Of a stretch of DNA of 64,000 nucleotides, positions 18,244 through 26,573 are shown piece after piece. The stretch is taken from positions 43,327 to 107,326 of the forward strand of contig NZ_QLSV01000015.1 of NCBI RefSeq assembly GCF_003268815.1. The letters run 5' to 3'. The notes beneath the pieces were generated by a model. The model searched no databases, was not told where the DNA came from, and saw only the letters and a program-made list of their open reading frames with translations. A program made the translations under genes and the position numbers. The stretch comes from Flavobacterium lacus. Lineage in GTDB: Bacteria; Bacteroidota; Bacteroidia; Flavobacteriales; Flavobacteriaceae. How positions within the stretch are numbered: position 1 is the first letter of the stretch; each line of letters starts with the position of its first letter.

Positions 18244-18422
18244 TTCTGTAAATAATCATTTTTTTTAGTATTGGAAACTATAAAGATTTAACTTTTCTAA
18301 AAAATTTATTCAGATTTTTTATTTTTAGTATAGGGTTGACTAACAATAATGTCAGCTAAAGGAATAGATTTGTAATAACAAATGTGTTTTCTATTTTTAA
18401 CCTTTGAAACAATAAGAACGTT

Positions 18423-18963
18423 ATGAACCGATTACTTTTAGTGTTTTTTATCAGTTCTTTTTGTATCCTGCACGGTTCAAAGGAGTTTTAAAATCACAAA
18501 CAAAACCGAAAGCGAACTGATAAATTTTTATGATTCTAAAGAAATTAAAGAATTTTTATTGGTGAAATATTTCAATTCCTTAAAAACCATAAGTGACCGT
18601 AATCGAATTATAATTCCACAAAATATTGTTTTTGATGCGGATGGTTATGAAGTTGAACCTTTTAATGAAAAACTTTGTGCCAATCATACGTTTGAATTTC
18701 TCAAAACCTACGACAAGTCAACAAAGATGAAACTTACGAAATACCACATAACTGATTATCTTTCAAACTTTAAAATGATTAGTGATAGTACTAGTTTAGA
18801 AAGCATTATTGATGAAAAGGAAATACGCGTTTTTGTGCATTCGGGAACTTTTGGCGAAAAACTAAATGTAAATAAAGAGGCATTTACTATCCATAAAACT
18901 TATAAAGACAAGTTTAACGTGTATGTTGTTAATTTGGATATCGGAGAATGGAATTCAAATTAA
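18423..18963 (+). pseudogene. Lipoprotein gene with a frameshift in its signal peptide
   Basis: The ATG at 18423 opens a signal-peptide frame (MNRLLLVFF) that hits a stop after 23 codons. The rest of the protein continues in the next frame to the stop at 18963. Removing one T from the run of six at 18444-18449 restores one frame of about 179 residues. It then has a standard lipobox, LSVLFVSC, followed by TVQRSFKITNKTESEL. The downstream part is intact, with no stops over 150 codons, so the lesion is recent, is a sequencing error, or is a length-variable tract. No known family was recognised; an internal GTG at 18559 could start a truncated cytosolic form. Confidence 0.72.
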
Positions 18964-19064
18964 ATTTTTTGCAAGTTGAGTTTTATTCTTAATTATTGTG
19001 AAATTGCTTCACGAGGGTTTGTTTTATAGATTTGTTTTTTTTTGAGTGAAATATCTAAATTATT

Positions 19065-19544
19065 TCAAAACAACTTCCCCTCCTCCTTTTCATAAAACGA
19101 ATCAATATTGAGATTCGGCAAACCCGCAGCATAAACCGCCAATTCATCACAACGTTCATTTTGAGGATGACTATTGTGCCCTTTTACCCACTTGAAATCC
19201 ACTTTGTGTTTGCGATAAATTTTTAGAAAACGCAACCATAAATCGGGGTTTTTCTTTCCGGTGAATCCTTTCTTTTCCCATTGAAAAACCCATCTTTTTT
19301 CAACAGCATCCACCACATATTTTGAATCGGAAGTTACTAGAACAGTCGTATTCGGATTTTTCAATTTCTCCAAACCCACAATCACGGCCAATAATTCCAT
19401 TCGGTTATTGGTGGTGTAGCGAAAACCTTCGTAGAATTCTTTTTTGTAAGGCGAACCGACTAATTCCATCACAACGCCATAGCCGCCTGGTCCGGGATTA
19501 CCCTTGGCTGCTCCGTCGGTGTAGATGTGGACTTCGTGGGTCAT
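19065..19544 (-). CDS. rnhA: Ribonuclease HI
   Basis: RNase HI of 159 residues, cleaving the RNA strand of RNA-DNA hybrids. The catalytic acids are visible: Asp in IYTDGAAKGNPGPGG, Glu in TNNRMELLAV, Asp in VTSDSKYVVDAV and Asp in NERCDELAV. The substrate-handling basic loop (WEKKGFTGKKNPDLW) and KGHNSHPQNERCD with the conserved His are present. Length is normal. It is encoded downstream of purN with a 39-base gap holding word repeats. Confidence 0.95.
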   Translation of the reverse strand: MTHEVHIYTDGAAKGNPGPGGYGVVMELVGSPYKKEFYEGFRYTTNNRMELLAVIVGLEKLKNPNTTVLVTSDSKYVVDAVEKRWVFQWEKKGFTGKKNPDLWLRFLKIYRKHKVDFKWVKGHNSHPQNERCDELAVYAAGLPNLNIDSFYEKEEGKLF

Positions 19545-19547
19545 TTT

Positions 19548-19582
19548 TTTTTGGTAATGGGTTATTGGTGATGGGTAATAGG
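19548..19582. repeat. Word repeat between purN and rnhA
   Basis: Words of the type GGTAATGGGTTATTGGTGAT, then GGGTAATAGGG, fill the gap between the purN stop and the rnhA ATG. Confidence 0.5.
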
Positions 19583-19583
19583 G

Positions 19584-20141
19584 CTAAATTAATTGGTCGA
19601 TTGTTTTTGGAAAAAAGCGGTATTCGAGTTTGTGAACTTTGTCTGCCACTTCTTCGGCCGTTCTGCAATCTGAAATTGAGGTTTTCTCTTGTAAGATTAT
19701 CCTTCCTTCGTCATAGTGCTCATTTACAAAATGAATGGTGATTCCGGTTTCAGTTTCTTTATTATCCAAAACGGCTTGGTGAACGTGTTTGCCATACATT
19801 CCTTTTCCACCATAATTCGGCAACAACGCAGGATGAATATTGACAATTTTATTGGGAAATGTTGCGATAATGTGTTCCGGAAATTTAAGTAAGAAACCCG
19901 CTAAGACAATTAAATCGGGTTTTAATTCGATTAATTTAGAAAGTACGAAATCACCGTAAAGCTCGTCTTTATTGAATATAACCGATGGAACACCCAACTT
20001 TTTTGCTTTCTGTACAACTTTGGCATTAGAATTGTTTGAAAACACAGCGACTACCGATTTTGAGGTATTATTTTTGAAATAGTGAATGATATTTTCCGCA
20101 TTGGAACCCGTTCCGGAGGCAAAAATCACGATGTTCTTCAT
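19584..20141 (-). CDS. purN: Phosphoribosylglycinamide formyltransferase
   Basis: GART enzyme of 185 residues, third step of purine synthesis, using 10-formyltetrahydrofolate. The N-terminal MKNIVIFASGTGSNAENI loop, HPALLPNYGGKGMYG and GITIHFVNEHYDEG motifs (with catalytic Asn, His and Asp) are all present. The longer frame to 20174 was rejected because the ATG at 20141 gives the standard N-terminus. It is divergent from acpP. Confidence 0.94.
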   Translation of the reverse strand: MKNIVIFASGTGSNAENIIHYFKNNTSKSVVAVFSNNSNAKVVQKAKKLGVPSVIFNKDELYGDFVLSKLIELKPDLIVLAGFLLKFPEHIIATFPNKIVNIHPALLPNYGGKGMYGKHVHQAVLDNKETETGITIHFVNEHYDEGRIILQEKTSISDCRTAEEVADKVHKLEYRFFPKTIDQLI

Positions 20142-20258
20142 GTTTCCAGTAATTTTTATTACGCAAAAAAACAAAAAAGAAACGAGAATTTATAGGGTTT
20201 GAGCTTCTATTGTCAAATTAATTTTTTAAATTCGTAGTCAGATTTATTAACTAAAATG

Positions 20259-20287
20259 TTGTTTTAAAATAAAGTTTTTTATTTTTG
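20259..20287 (+). promoter_or_regulatory. acpP promoter (TTG-N18-TATTTTTG)
   Basis: TTG at 20259-20261 and TATTTTTG at 20280-20287 are 18 bases apart, fitting the Bacteroidetes consensus, 30 bases before the acpP ATG. Confidence 0.65.
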
Positions 20288-20316
20288 CCAACAATTAAAC
20301 TAAAATTTAAAAGATT

Positions 20317-20553
20317 ATGTCAGACATTGCATCAAGAGTAAAAGCGATTATCGTAGACAAATTAGGTGTTGACGAAAACGAAGTTGTAACAGAAGCAAGC
20401 TTCACAAACGATTTAGGTGCTGATTCATTAGACACTGTTGAGCTAATTATGGAATTCGAAAAAGAATTTGATATTCAAATTCCGGATGATCAAGCGGAAA
20501 ACATAGCTACTGTAGGTCAAGCTATTTCTTACATCGAAGAAGCTAAAAAATAA
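20317..20553 (+). CDS. acpP: Acyl carrier protein
   Basis: Acyl carrier protein of 78 residues, very acidic. The phosphopantetheine attachment Ser37 lies in [16 protein letters not shown]. It carries acyl chains in fatty acid synthesis and precedes fabF, the usual pair. A terminator between them suggests that acpP is mainly expressed as a short abundant transcript. Confidence 0.97.
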   Translation: MSDIASRVKAIIVDKLGVDENEVVTEASFTNDLGADSLDTVELIMEFEKEFDIQIPDDQAENIATVGQAISYIEEAKK

Positions 20554-20561
20554 TAACTACA

Positions 20562-20603
20562 AACATCCCGTTCTGTTTATCCGGAACGGGTGTTATTATT
20601 TTT
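20562..20603 (+). terminator. Intrinsic terminator after acpP
   Basis: CCCGTTC and GAACGGG pair around a 10-base loop, with flanking AACA/TGTT extending the stem, followed by ATTATTTTTA. Confidence 0.75.
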
Positions 20604-20655
20604 ACTAAAACTAATTTATTGATTGTCATTCAATCACACACATACAGAAAAAAAC

Positions 20656-20697
20656 ACCCCTGATTTTTAATTTTCAATAAATTTCAGGGTTTTTTTG
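20656..20697 (+). terminator. Possible second terminator before fabF
   Basis: CCCTGA (20658-20663) can pair with TCAGGG (20684-20689), followed by eight T residues. The loop is long, so activity is doubtful. Confidence 0.4.
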
Positions 20698-20729
20698 TTT
20701 ATATTCGTACTCACAAATAAGCATTAATA

Positions 20730-21983
20730 ATGGAGTTAAAAAGAGTCGTGGTTACCGGTTTAGGAGCCTTAACACCCATAGGAAATAACATTGAGGAATA
20801 TTGGAATGCGCTAATTAACGGCGTTAGTGGTGCTGCACCAATTACTTATTATGATACTGAAAAACACAAAACAAAGTTTGCTTGCGAAGTAAAGAATTTT
20901 AACGTAGAAGATTTTATTGATCGCAAAGAAGCTCGCAGAATGGATAAATTTGCTCAATATGCCATTGTTGCCAGCGACGAAGCCATCTTAGATGCTGGAA
21001 TTACTGCAGACAATGTTGACAAACATAGAGTTGGTGTTATTTGGGGTGCCGGAATTGGCGGATTAGAAACTTTTCAAGAAGAGGTTTTATACTATGCCAA
21101 AGGCGATGGAACACCAAAATTTAATCCGTTTTTTATCCCAAAAATGATTGCCGATATTGCTCCCGCTCATATTTCGATGAAGAATGGGTTTATGGGACCA
21201 AATTATACTACCGTTTCTGCCTGTGCTTCTTCTGCAAATGCTATGATTGATGCCTTTAACTATATTCGTTTAGGATTATGTGATGTCATTATTTCAGGTG
21301 GTTCAGAAGCTGCAGTTACTATTGCAGGAATGGGCGGATTCAATTCGATGCACGCCTTATCAACCCGAAACGATAGTCCGGAAACAGCCTCAAGACCTTT
21401 TGATGCAACCCGTGACGGATTTGTATTGGGCGAAGGTGCCGGTGCATTAGTTTTAGAAGAATACGAACATGCCAAAGCTCGTGGAGCAAAAATATATTGT
21501 GAAATTGGTGGTGGCGGAATGTCATCCGATGCTTATCATTTAACTGCACCACATCCGGAAGGACTTGGCGTTATTGCAGTAATGAATAACTGTTTGCGTG
21601 ATGCCAAAATGAAGCCGGAAGAGATTGATCACATCAATACACACGGAACTTCAACTCCATTGGGAGATGTTGCTGAATTAAAAGCTATTAGTGCTGTTTT
21701 TGGCGATCACGCGAAGAACATCAATATCAATTCGACCAAATCAATGACTGGGCATTTACTTGGTGCTGCCGGCGGAATTGAGGCGATTGCTTCCATCTTA
21801 GCCATTAAACACGGATTAATTCCACCCACGATTAATCATTCTGTGGTGGATGAAAACATTAATCCTGAATTAAATCTTACGCTAAACAAAGCTCAAAAAA
21901 GAGATATTAAAGTGGCAATGAGTAACACCTTTGGTTTTGGTGGCCACAACGCTTGTGTTTTATTTAAAAAATTAGAGGAATAA
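20730..21983 (+). CDS. fabF: Beta-ketoacyl-ACP synthase II
   Basis: Condensing enzyme of fatty acid elongation, 417 residues, normal length. The catalytic triad is Cys in TVSACASSANAM, His in INTHGTSTPLGD and His in NTFGFGGHNACVLF. The N-terminus MELKRVVVTGLGALTPIG is standard. A TATATTCG element at 20700-20707 may give it a promoter of its own. rnc begins 6 bases after its stop. Confidence 0.96.
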   Translation: MELKRVVVTGLGALTPIGNNIEEYWNALINGVSGAAPITYYDTEKHKTKFACEVKNFNVEDFIDRKEARRMDKFAQYAIVASDEAILDAGITADNVDKHRVGVIWGAGIGGLETFQEEVLYYAKGDGTPKFNPFFIPKMIADIAPAHISMKNGFMGPNYTTVSACASSANAMIDAFNYIRLGLCDVIISGGSEAAVTIAGMGGFNSMHALSTRNDSPETASRPFDATRDGFVLGEGAGALVLEEYEHAKARGAKIYCEIGGGGMSSDAYHLTAPHPEGLGVIAVMNNCLRDAKMKPEEIDHINTHGTSTPLGDVAELKAISAVFGDHAKNININSTKSMTGHLLGAAGGIEAIASILAIKHGLIPPTINHSVVDENINPELNLTLNKAQKRDIKVAMSNTFGFGGHNACVLFKKLEE

Positions 21984-21989
21984 TTCTCA

Positions 21990-22736
21990 ATGAACGTTTT
22001 TAAAAAAATATTTACCAAAAATTCCCGTCCTCTAGAAGGCGGGATTTTTTTTGAAGCTATTCATAAAATACTGGGATTTAAACCAAATAACATTGAATTT
22101 TATCAAAAAGCATTTACACATCGGTCTTCCAACAAATTAGATTTAAAAGGAAATCCGATTAATTATGAACGTTTAGAATTTTTAGGTGATGCCATGTTGA
22201 GTGCCGTTATTGCCGGACATTTATTTAACGAAGTTCCCTCAGGAGACGAAGGTTATCTAACCAAAATGCGTTCTAAAATTGTGAGTCGTGAACATTTGAA
22301 TGAACTTGGCCGTGATTTGAACTTGATTCAATTGGTAAATAGTAAAGTTCCGTCGCAACATTTTGGTGATAATATTCACGGAAATATTTTTGAAGCATTA
22401 GTGGGTGCAATTTTTTTAGACAAAGGATACACGTACTGCGAAAAATTTATCTACAAAAGAGTCATCGTTCCTTATGTTGATATTGCTAAATTAGAGGGAA
22501 AGGTAATCAGCTACAAAAGCTTAGTAATCGAATGGTGTCAAAAAGAAAAAAAACCATTTCACTATGATGTTTATGATGATAATGGCAACGATGGCCAACG
22601 TTATTTTGGCGTTAAGTTGAGTATTGATAACAAGATAATTGCCAAAGCGAGAGCTACTTCCAAAAAGAAAGCCGAAGAAATTGCTTCTAAACGTGCATTT
22701 TTCGCTTTTCAAGAAAAAATGGACAAAAAATTATAG
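21990..22736 (+). CDS. rnc: Ribonuclease III
   Basis: Double-strand RNA endonuclease of 248 residues. The RNase III signature YERLEFLGDAMLSAVI carries the catalytic Glu and Asp, the second acidic site is in FEALVGAIFLDKGY, and a C-terminal double-strand RNA-binding domain ends in ARATSKKKAEEIASKRAFF. The order acpP-fabF-rnc is conserved widely in bacteria. Confidence 0.95.
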   Translation: MNVFKKIFTKNSRPLEGGIFFEAIHKILGFKPNNIEFYQKAFTHRSSNKLDLKGNPINYERLEFLGDAMLSAVIAGHLFNEVPSGDEGYLTKMRSKIVSREHLNELGRDLNLIQLVNSKVPSQHFGDNIHGNIFEALVGAIFLDKGYTYCEKFIYKRVIVPYVDIAKLEGKVISYKSLVIEWCQKEKKPFHYDVYDDNGNDGQRYFGVKLSIDNKIIAKARATSKKKAEEIASKRAFFAFQEKMDKKL

Positions 22737-22845
22737 AAATCTTAAAACTACATCGTTTTCGTTCATAAATTATCGTTAAGTTAAGAAATTCAATCTTTTT
22801 TGTAGCCCAAAAACACTATATTTACATCTTGTTTGAATGTTAAAT

Positions 22846-23331
22846 ATGGCTATTCATAAATTATTCATTGACGACTTCGAAGAAGCAGATTATCAGTTAA
22901 TCGCCATTCACACCACCTTGGAAAACTATCGAGTTGCGTACTTTATTAACCAAAACCTACCTGTTTTACTTCATCGAAACAAAAAAGATATTCTGATTGG
23001 AACAGAAAAACAGAAAACAGGATTTTCAAACTTTCAATTTGAAGACAATAAAAATCAAGTTTTTTGGACTTTAATTGAAAATAAACGAGAAATTTCTCTT
23101 CCTCAAAAAAGCAAAACAATTAACCTTTTTAACGAAGAACAAGAATTTAGTAATACCCATTACTTTTTACCTGAATTTAAAAATGTGGATTTTTTTCTGA
23201 AAATTGAAAGCGATGCAAATCAAATAGACATCAATAAAATAACAACTAAACTTAATTCTATCGGTCAAATTACTACGGTTTATGCTGTAGATTTGAATCG
23301 AATAAAAACTAAAAACAATTTAATTTTTTAA
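22846..23331 (+). CDS. IPExxxVDY family protein
   Basis: Cytosolic protein of 161 residues, unknown function, specific to Bacteroidetes. The name-giving motif appears here as LPEFKNVDFF. The N-terminal MAIHKLFIDDFEEADYQLIA and a middle IENKREISLP are typical. The start at 22846 is chosen over a codon three residues upstream because it gives the family N-terminus. It lies between rnc and pyk, its usual place in flavobacteria, and pyk follows by 5 bases. Confidence 0.85.
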   Translation: MAIHKLFIDDFEEADYQLIAIHTTLENYRVAYFINQNLPVLLHRNKKDILIGTEKQKTGFSNFQFEDNKNQVFWTLIENKREISLPQKSKTINLFNEEQEFSNTHYFLPEFKNVDFFLKIESDANQIDINKITTKLNSIGQITTVYAVDLNRIKTKNNLIF

Positions 23332-23336
23332 AAAAT

Positions 23337-24767
23337 ATGCCAATCAACAAAAAAACCAAAATTGTTGCCACATTAGGGCCAGCATGCAGCAGCAAAGAAG
23401 TCATTAAGAATATGATTGATGCGGGAGTTAACGTGTTTCGTATCAATTTTTCCCATGCTGATTATGAAGATGTTAAAGAACGTATTGACATTATCCGTGG
23501 ATTGAATGATGAATTTGGATATACCACAGCTATTCTAGCCGACTTGCAGGGTCCGAAACTACGTGTAGGAGTAATGAAAGAAGATGTCGTGGTAAATAAA
23601 GGTGATATTATTACCTTTCAAACCGCAGAGGATATCCCAGGTACAGCCGAACGTGTTTATATGAATTACAAAGAATTCCCGAGAGATGTAAATCCGGGAG
23701 AAAAAATTCTTCTAGATGATGGCAAACTAATGTTTGAAGCACTTGAAACAAACGGCACAACTGAAGTTGTATGTAGAGTTATTCAAGGTGGTCCATTAAA
23801 ATCAAAAAAAGGTGTTAATCTTCCCAATACAAAAGTTTCGTTACCGGCATTGACCAAGAAAGACATTAAAGATGCTCTTTTTGCCATTGAGAATGAAGTA
23901 GATTGGATTGCCCTTTCTTTTGTGAGAACGCCAAAAGATTTGGAAGAATTACAAGATTTGATTGCGAAACATTCTTCCTATAAAATTCCAATCATTGCCA
24001 AAATTGAAAAACCGGAAGCTGTTGAAAATATTGATAAAATTGTTGCTTTTTGTGATGGTTTAATGGTTGCTCGCGGCGATTTAGGTGTAGAAGTTCCGGC
24101 AGAAGAAGTTCCATTGATACAGAAAAAATTAATTCATAGAGCAAAAACAGCCCGGATTCCGGTTATTGTTGCTACGCAAATGATGGAGACCATGATCACC
24201 AGTTTAACGCCAACGAGAGCCGAAGTAAACGACGTTGCCAACTCTGTCATGGATGGTGCCGATGCTGTAATGCTTTCCGGAGAAACTTCAGTAGGAAATT
24301 ATCCGGTAGAAGTAATTGAAACCATGTCTAAAATTATACGTTCGGTGGAAGATAGCCCTCTTATTCAGGTTCCTCACAATGCTCCTCATGTTCGCACAAA
24401 ACGATTTATTACCAAATCAATCTGTTATCATGCTGCAATTATGGCCAATGAAATTAAAGCGAAAGCTATCTCTACACTAACAAACAGTGGTTACACAGCG
24501 TTTCAAATTTCTGCTTGGCGACCAAGTGCTCATATTTTGGTTTTTACGTCAAATAAACGCATTTTAACTCAATTGAATTTACTTTGGGGTGTTCGTTCTT
24601 TTTATTATGATAAGTTTGCCAGTACCGATGACACCGTGGAAGATGTAAATAAATTAGCCAAAGAAAAAGGCTTTGTAGAAAAAGGAGATATGGTTATCAA
24701 TTTAGCTGCTATGCCGATTGCTGACAAAGGAATGGTAAATACTCTTAGGGTTTCCGATATTTCTTAA
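23337..24767 (+). CDS. pyk: Pyruvate kinase
   Basis: Glycolytic pyruvate kinase of 476 residues, normal length. The substrate and metal site is seen in KIVATLGPAC, RINFSHA, IPIIAKIEKPEAVENID and DGLMVARGDLGVEVP. The C-terminal regulatory domain is present. It ends an operon with the IPExxxVDY gene and is followed by a very strong terminator. Confidence 0.96.
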   Translation: MPINKKTKIVATLGPACSSKEVIKNMIDAGVNVFRINFSHADYEDVKERIDIIRGLNDEFGYTTAILADLQGPKLRVGVMKEDVVVNKGDIITFQTAEDIPGTAERVYMNYKEFPRDVNPGEKILLDDGKLMFEALETNGTTEVVCRVIQGGPLKSKKGVNLPNTKVSLPALTKKDIKDALFAIENEVDWIALSFVRTPKDLEELQDLIAKHSSYKIPIIAKIEKPEAVENIDKIVAFCDGLMVARGDLGVEVPAEEVPLIQKKLIHRAKTARIPVIVATQMMETMITSLTPTRAEVNDVANSVMDGADAVMLSGETSVGNYPVEVIETMSKIIRSVEDSPLIQVPHNAPHVRTKRFITKSICYHAAIMANEIKAKAISTLTNSGYTAFQISAWRPSAHILVFTSNKRILTQLNLLWGVRSFYYDKFASTDDTVEDVNKLAKEKGFVEKGDMVINLAAMPIADKGMVNTLRVSDIS

Positions 24768-24786
24768 TATCATTTAAATTTAAAAA

Positions 24787-24832
24787 ATAACAAAGCCGTT
24801 TCAATCGTTGAAGCGGCTTTGTTATTTTTATA
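24787..24832 (+). terminator. Strong intrinsic terminator after pyk
   Basis: A stem of 19 base pairs with a single G-T pair (AATAACAAAGCCG... against ...CGGCTTTGTTATT), a TCG loop and a T-rich tail. Confidence 0.92.
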
Positions 24833-24835
24833 AAA

Positions 24836-25042
24836 TTGCTTAATGAAGTTGATGTCTTATCTAAATTAAAATCTCAAAAAAGTGATAGAGTGAATTTTAA
24901 ACAAATTTTGAAACAAGAATTTAAGTTATTAAGGGCCAAAAAGCACTCCATGCATTCAGTAAAAAATGTCAAAGATTGTTGTAACATGAAACACGCTCAC
25001 TCCTCAAATTCTAAATCGACTAAAGTTAAAATAACAATCTGA
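24836..25042 (+). CDS. Possible small basic protein (doubtful)
   Basis: A 68-codon frame lies between two terminators in a gap of 378 bases. It would start at a TTG and encode a basic, Lys-, Ser- and His-rich product with CCNMKHAH near its end. I see no promoter or ribosome site that supports it and no family resemblance. It may be chance; the gap otherwise holds only the two terminators. Confidence 0.22.
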   Translation: MLNEVDVLSKLKSQKSDRVNFKQILKQEFKLLRAKKHSMHSVKNVKDCCNMKHAHSSNSKSTKVKITI

Positions 25043-25047
25043 ACTCA

Positions 25048-25087
25048 TAAAAAAAACACCCACAAAATTACTTTGTGAGTGTTTTGG
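25048..25087 (-). terminator. Terminator after the DUF5689 gene
   Basis: AACACCCACAAA (25055-25066) pairs with TTTGTGAGTGTT (25072-25083) with one mismatch. The minus strand continues with eight T residues. Confidence 0.85.
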
Positions 25088-25145
25088 TATTTACTTACAA
25101 GGAATATTCCGAGTGGATTATTCAGGTCTTTTACTACTTAAAAAA

Positions 25146-26549
25146 TTAATTGATTACAATATTATCAATTTGCATCGTAGTTGTAACTCCACCACCTGCA
25201 CCAACGTACTCAAATATAAAGAAACCATTTCCTGTTATTGAAGCAGGAATTGCAAAGTTTCCACTGTTTGTAAAGTCTGCCGGATAGCCACTCGCTTGCC
25301 CAGCAGAAATAGTAAAGCTGGATGTAATATCAACTAAAGTAGCATTATTGACGTTGCCACCAACGACATAATCAGTAGAATAATATACTTTTAATACGGA
25401 TCCATTTGCAAAACCTGCCTTAGTTTGAAAAGAGAAAGCATTTGCAGCTCCCATATCAACAGGAATAATAAACAAAGATCTGTTGTTTTCAGGTGTACCT
25501 CCAAAAGAAGTCATTTGAATGTATTTATTTCCACCAAAAGTAGTTGTTCCCCAGTATCTGCTACCAACAACAGGGTCGTTAATGTAAGAAGGAAATATTC
25601 TATTAGCTGGCGTTGTTGTTGGATAGCTTTCAAAATTTTCATTTAATGAAGAAAGAAATACAATATTGTTACCAACAATCGGTGGTGCAAAATCAATGTC
25701 AAAACGTGTGTTTGTTAATTGAACATCATCAATAGTTCTTGCAAAAAATTGATAATCTGATCCAAATTTTGTCATGACGCCTCTAATTTTTCCACTTTCT
25801 CCTGGAACAACTGTACCTGCGTAAGTTGCAAAACTGCTAGTTCTGAAAATTACAGTATTACCATTCGTATCAGTAATTAAGTGATTAGTAGCTCCACCAA
25901 TAACATTGTTTGGATTGAAATAAGTCGACCCAACAGCTGCGTCCATGAATTGTACGTTATCTAATTCAATCAAGGTATTAAGATTTGCATCTTGCTTCGC
26001 TTCGTTAACGGTTAATGTTCTAACTAACTCTGACTCATCTTTAAATTGACAAGATCTAATAACTATACTACCATAAGTAGACGCTGAAATTCTACCCACA
26101 GAAGCGTTTCCGCCTGAATTTAAGAACAACTCCCCAATAATTAAAGAACCATTGGTGATGTTGAAATATCTACGGTTTAATTTTACATACACTTTTCTTC
26201 CTGGCTCATAAATTGTAAACATGCTGGTCTGATCGATTGGAATACTAAATCCACGTGGTGGAGTAGTTGCGGTTCCAAGCGTTTGAAGCGATAAACTTTT
26301 GAAGAAGTTTCCTCCTCTGTCTGAAGAAACAACATACGCTTCAAGAATATCTTCATTAACAACATTAGTAGGGAACTGAGTTATGGTTGCTGAAGCCATA
26401 TCATAAAGATCTTGAACTGTTTTGTTCGCAGTTAGATTTGGATCGTTACATTCGAAATTCGGAATTTCGTAATCATCATCATTAACACAGCTGAATAGAG
26501 CTAATGAAGCAAAGATGAATAAGGATGTTTTTAAAAAGTTTGTTTTCAT
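25146..26549 (-). CDS. DUF5689 domain lipoprotein
   Basis: Exported lipoprotein of 467 residues; lipobox LALFSC followed by an acidic VNDDDYE, a pattern linked in Bacteroidetes to surface display. The DUF5689 domain covers about residues 35-240 (AYVVSSDRGGNFFKSL, YEPGRKVYVKLNRRYF, TLIELDNVQF), an OB-like nucleic-acid or ligand-binding type fold by family reputation. The C-terminal part, about 290-465, resembles a choice-of-anchor J beta-sandwich (LNENFESYP, MTSFGG). It lies 24 bases after the TonB-dependent receptor and likely forms a receptor-lipoprotein pair with it. Confidence 0.85.
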   Translation of the reverse strand: MKTNFLKTSLFIFASLALFSCVNDDDYEIPNFECNDPNLTANKTVQDLYDMASATITQFPTNVVNEDILEAYVVSSDRGGNFFKSLSLQTLGTATTPPRGFSIPIDQTSMFTIYEPGRKVYVKLNRRYFNITNGSLIIGELFLNSGGNASVGRISASTYGSIVIRSCQFKDESELVRTLTVNEAKQDANLNTLIELDNVQFMDAAVGSTYFNPNNVIGGATNHLITDTNGNTVIFRTSSFATYAGTVVPGESGKIRGVMTKFGSDYQFFARTIDDVQLTNTRFDIDFAPPIVGNNIVFLSSLNENFESYPTTTPANRIFPSYINDPVVGSRYWGTTTFGGNKYIQMTSFGGTPENNRSLFIIPVDMGAANAFSFQTKAGFANGSVLKVYYSTDYVVGGNVNNATLVDITSSFTISAGQASGYPADFTNSGNFAIPASITGNGFFIFEYVGAGGGVTTTMQIDNIVIN

Positions 26550-26573
26550 AATATATCTTTTTCTATAGTTTTT

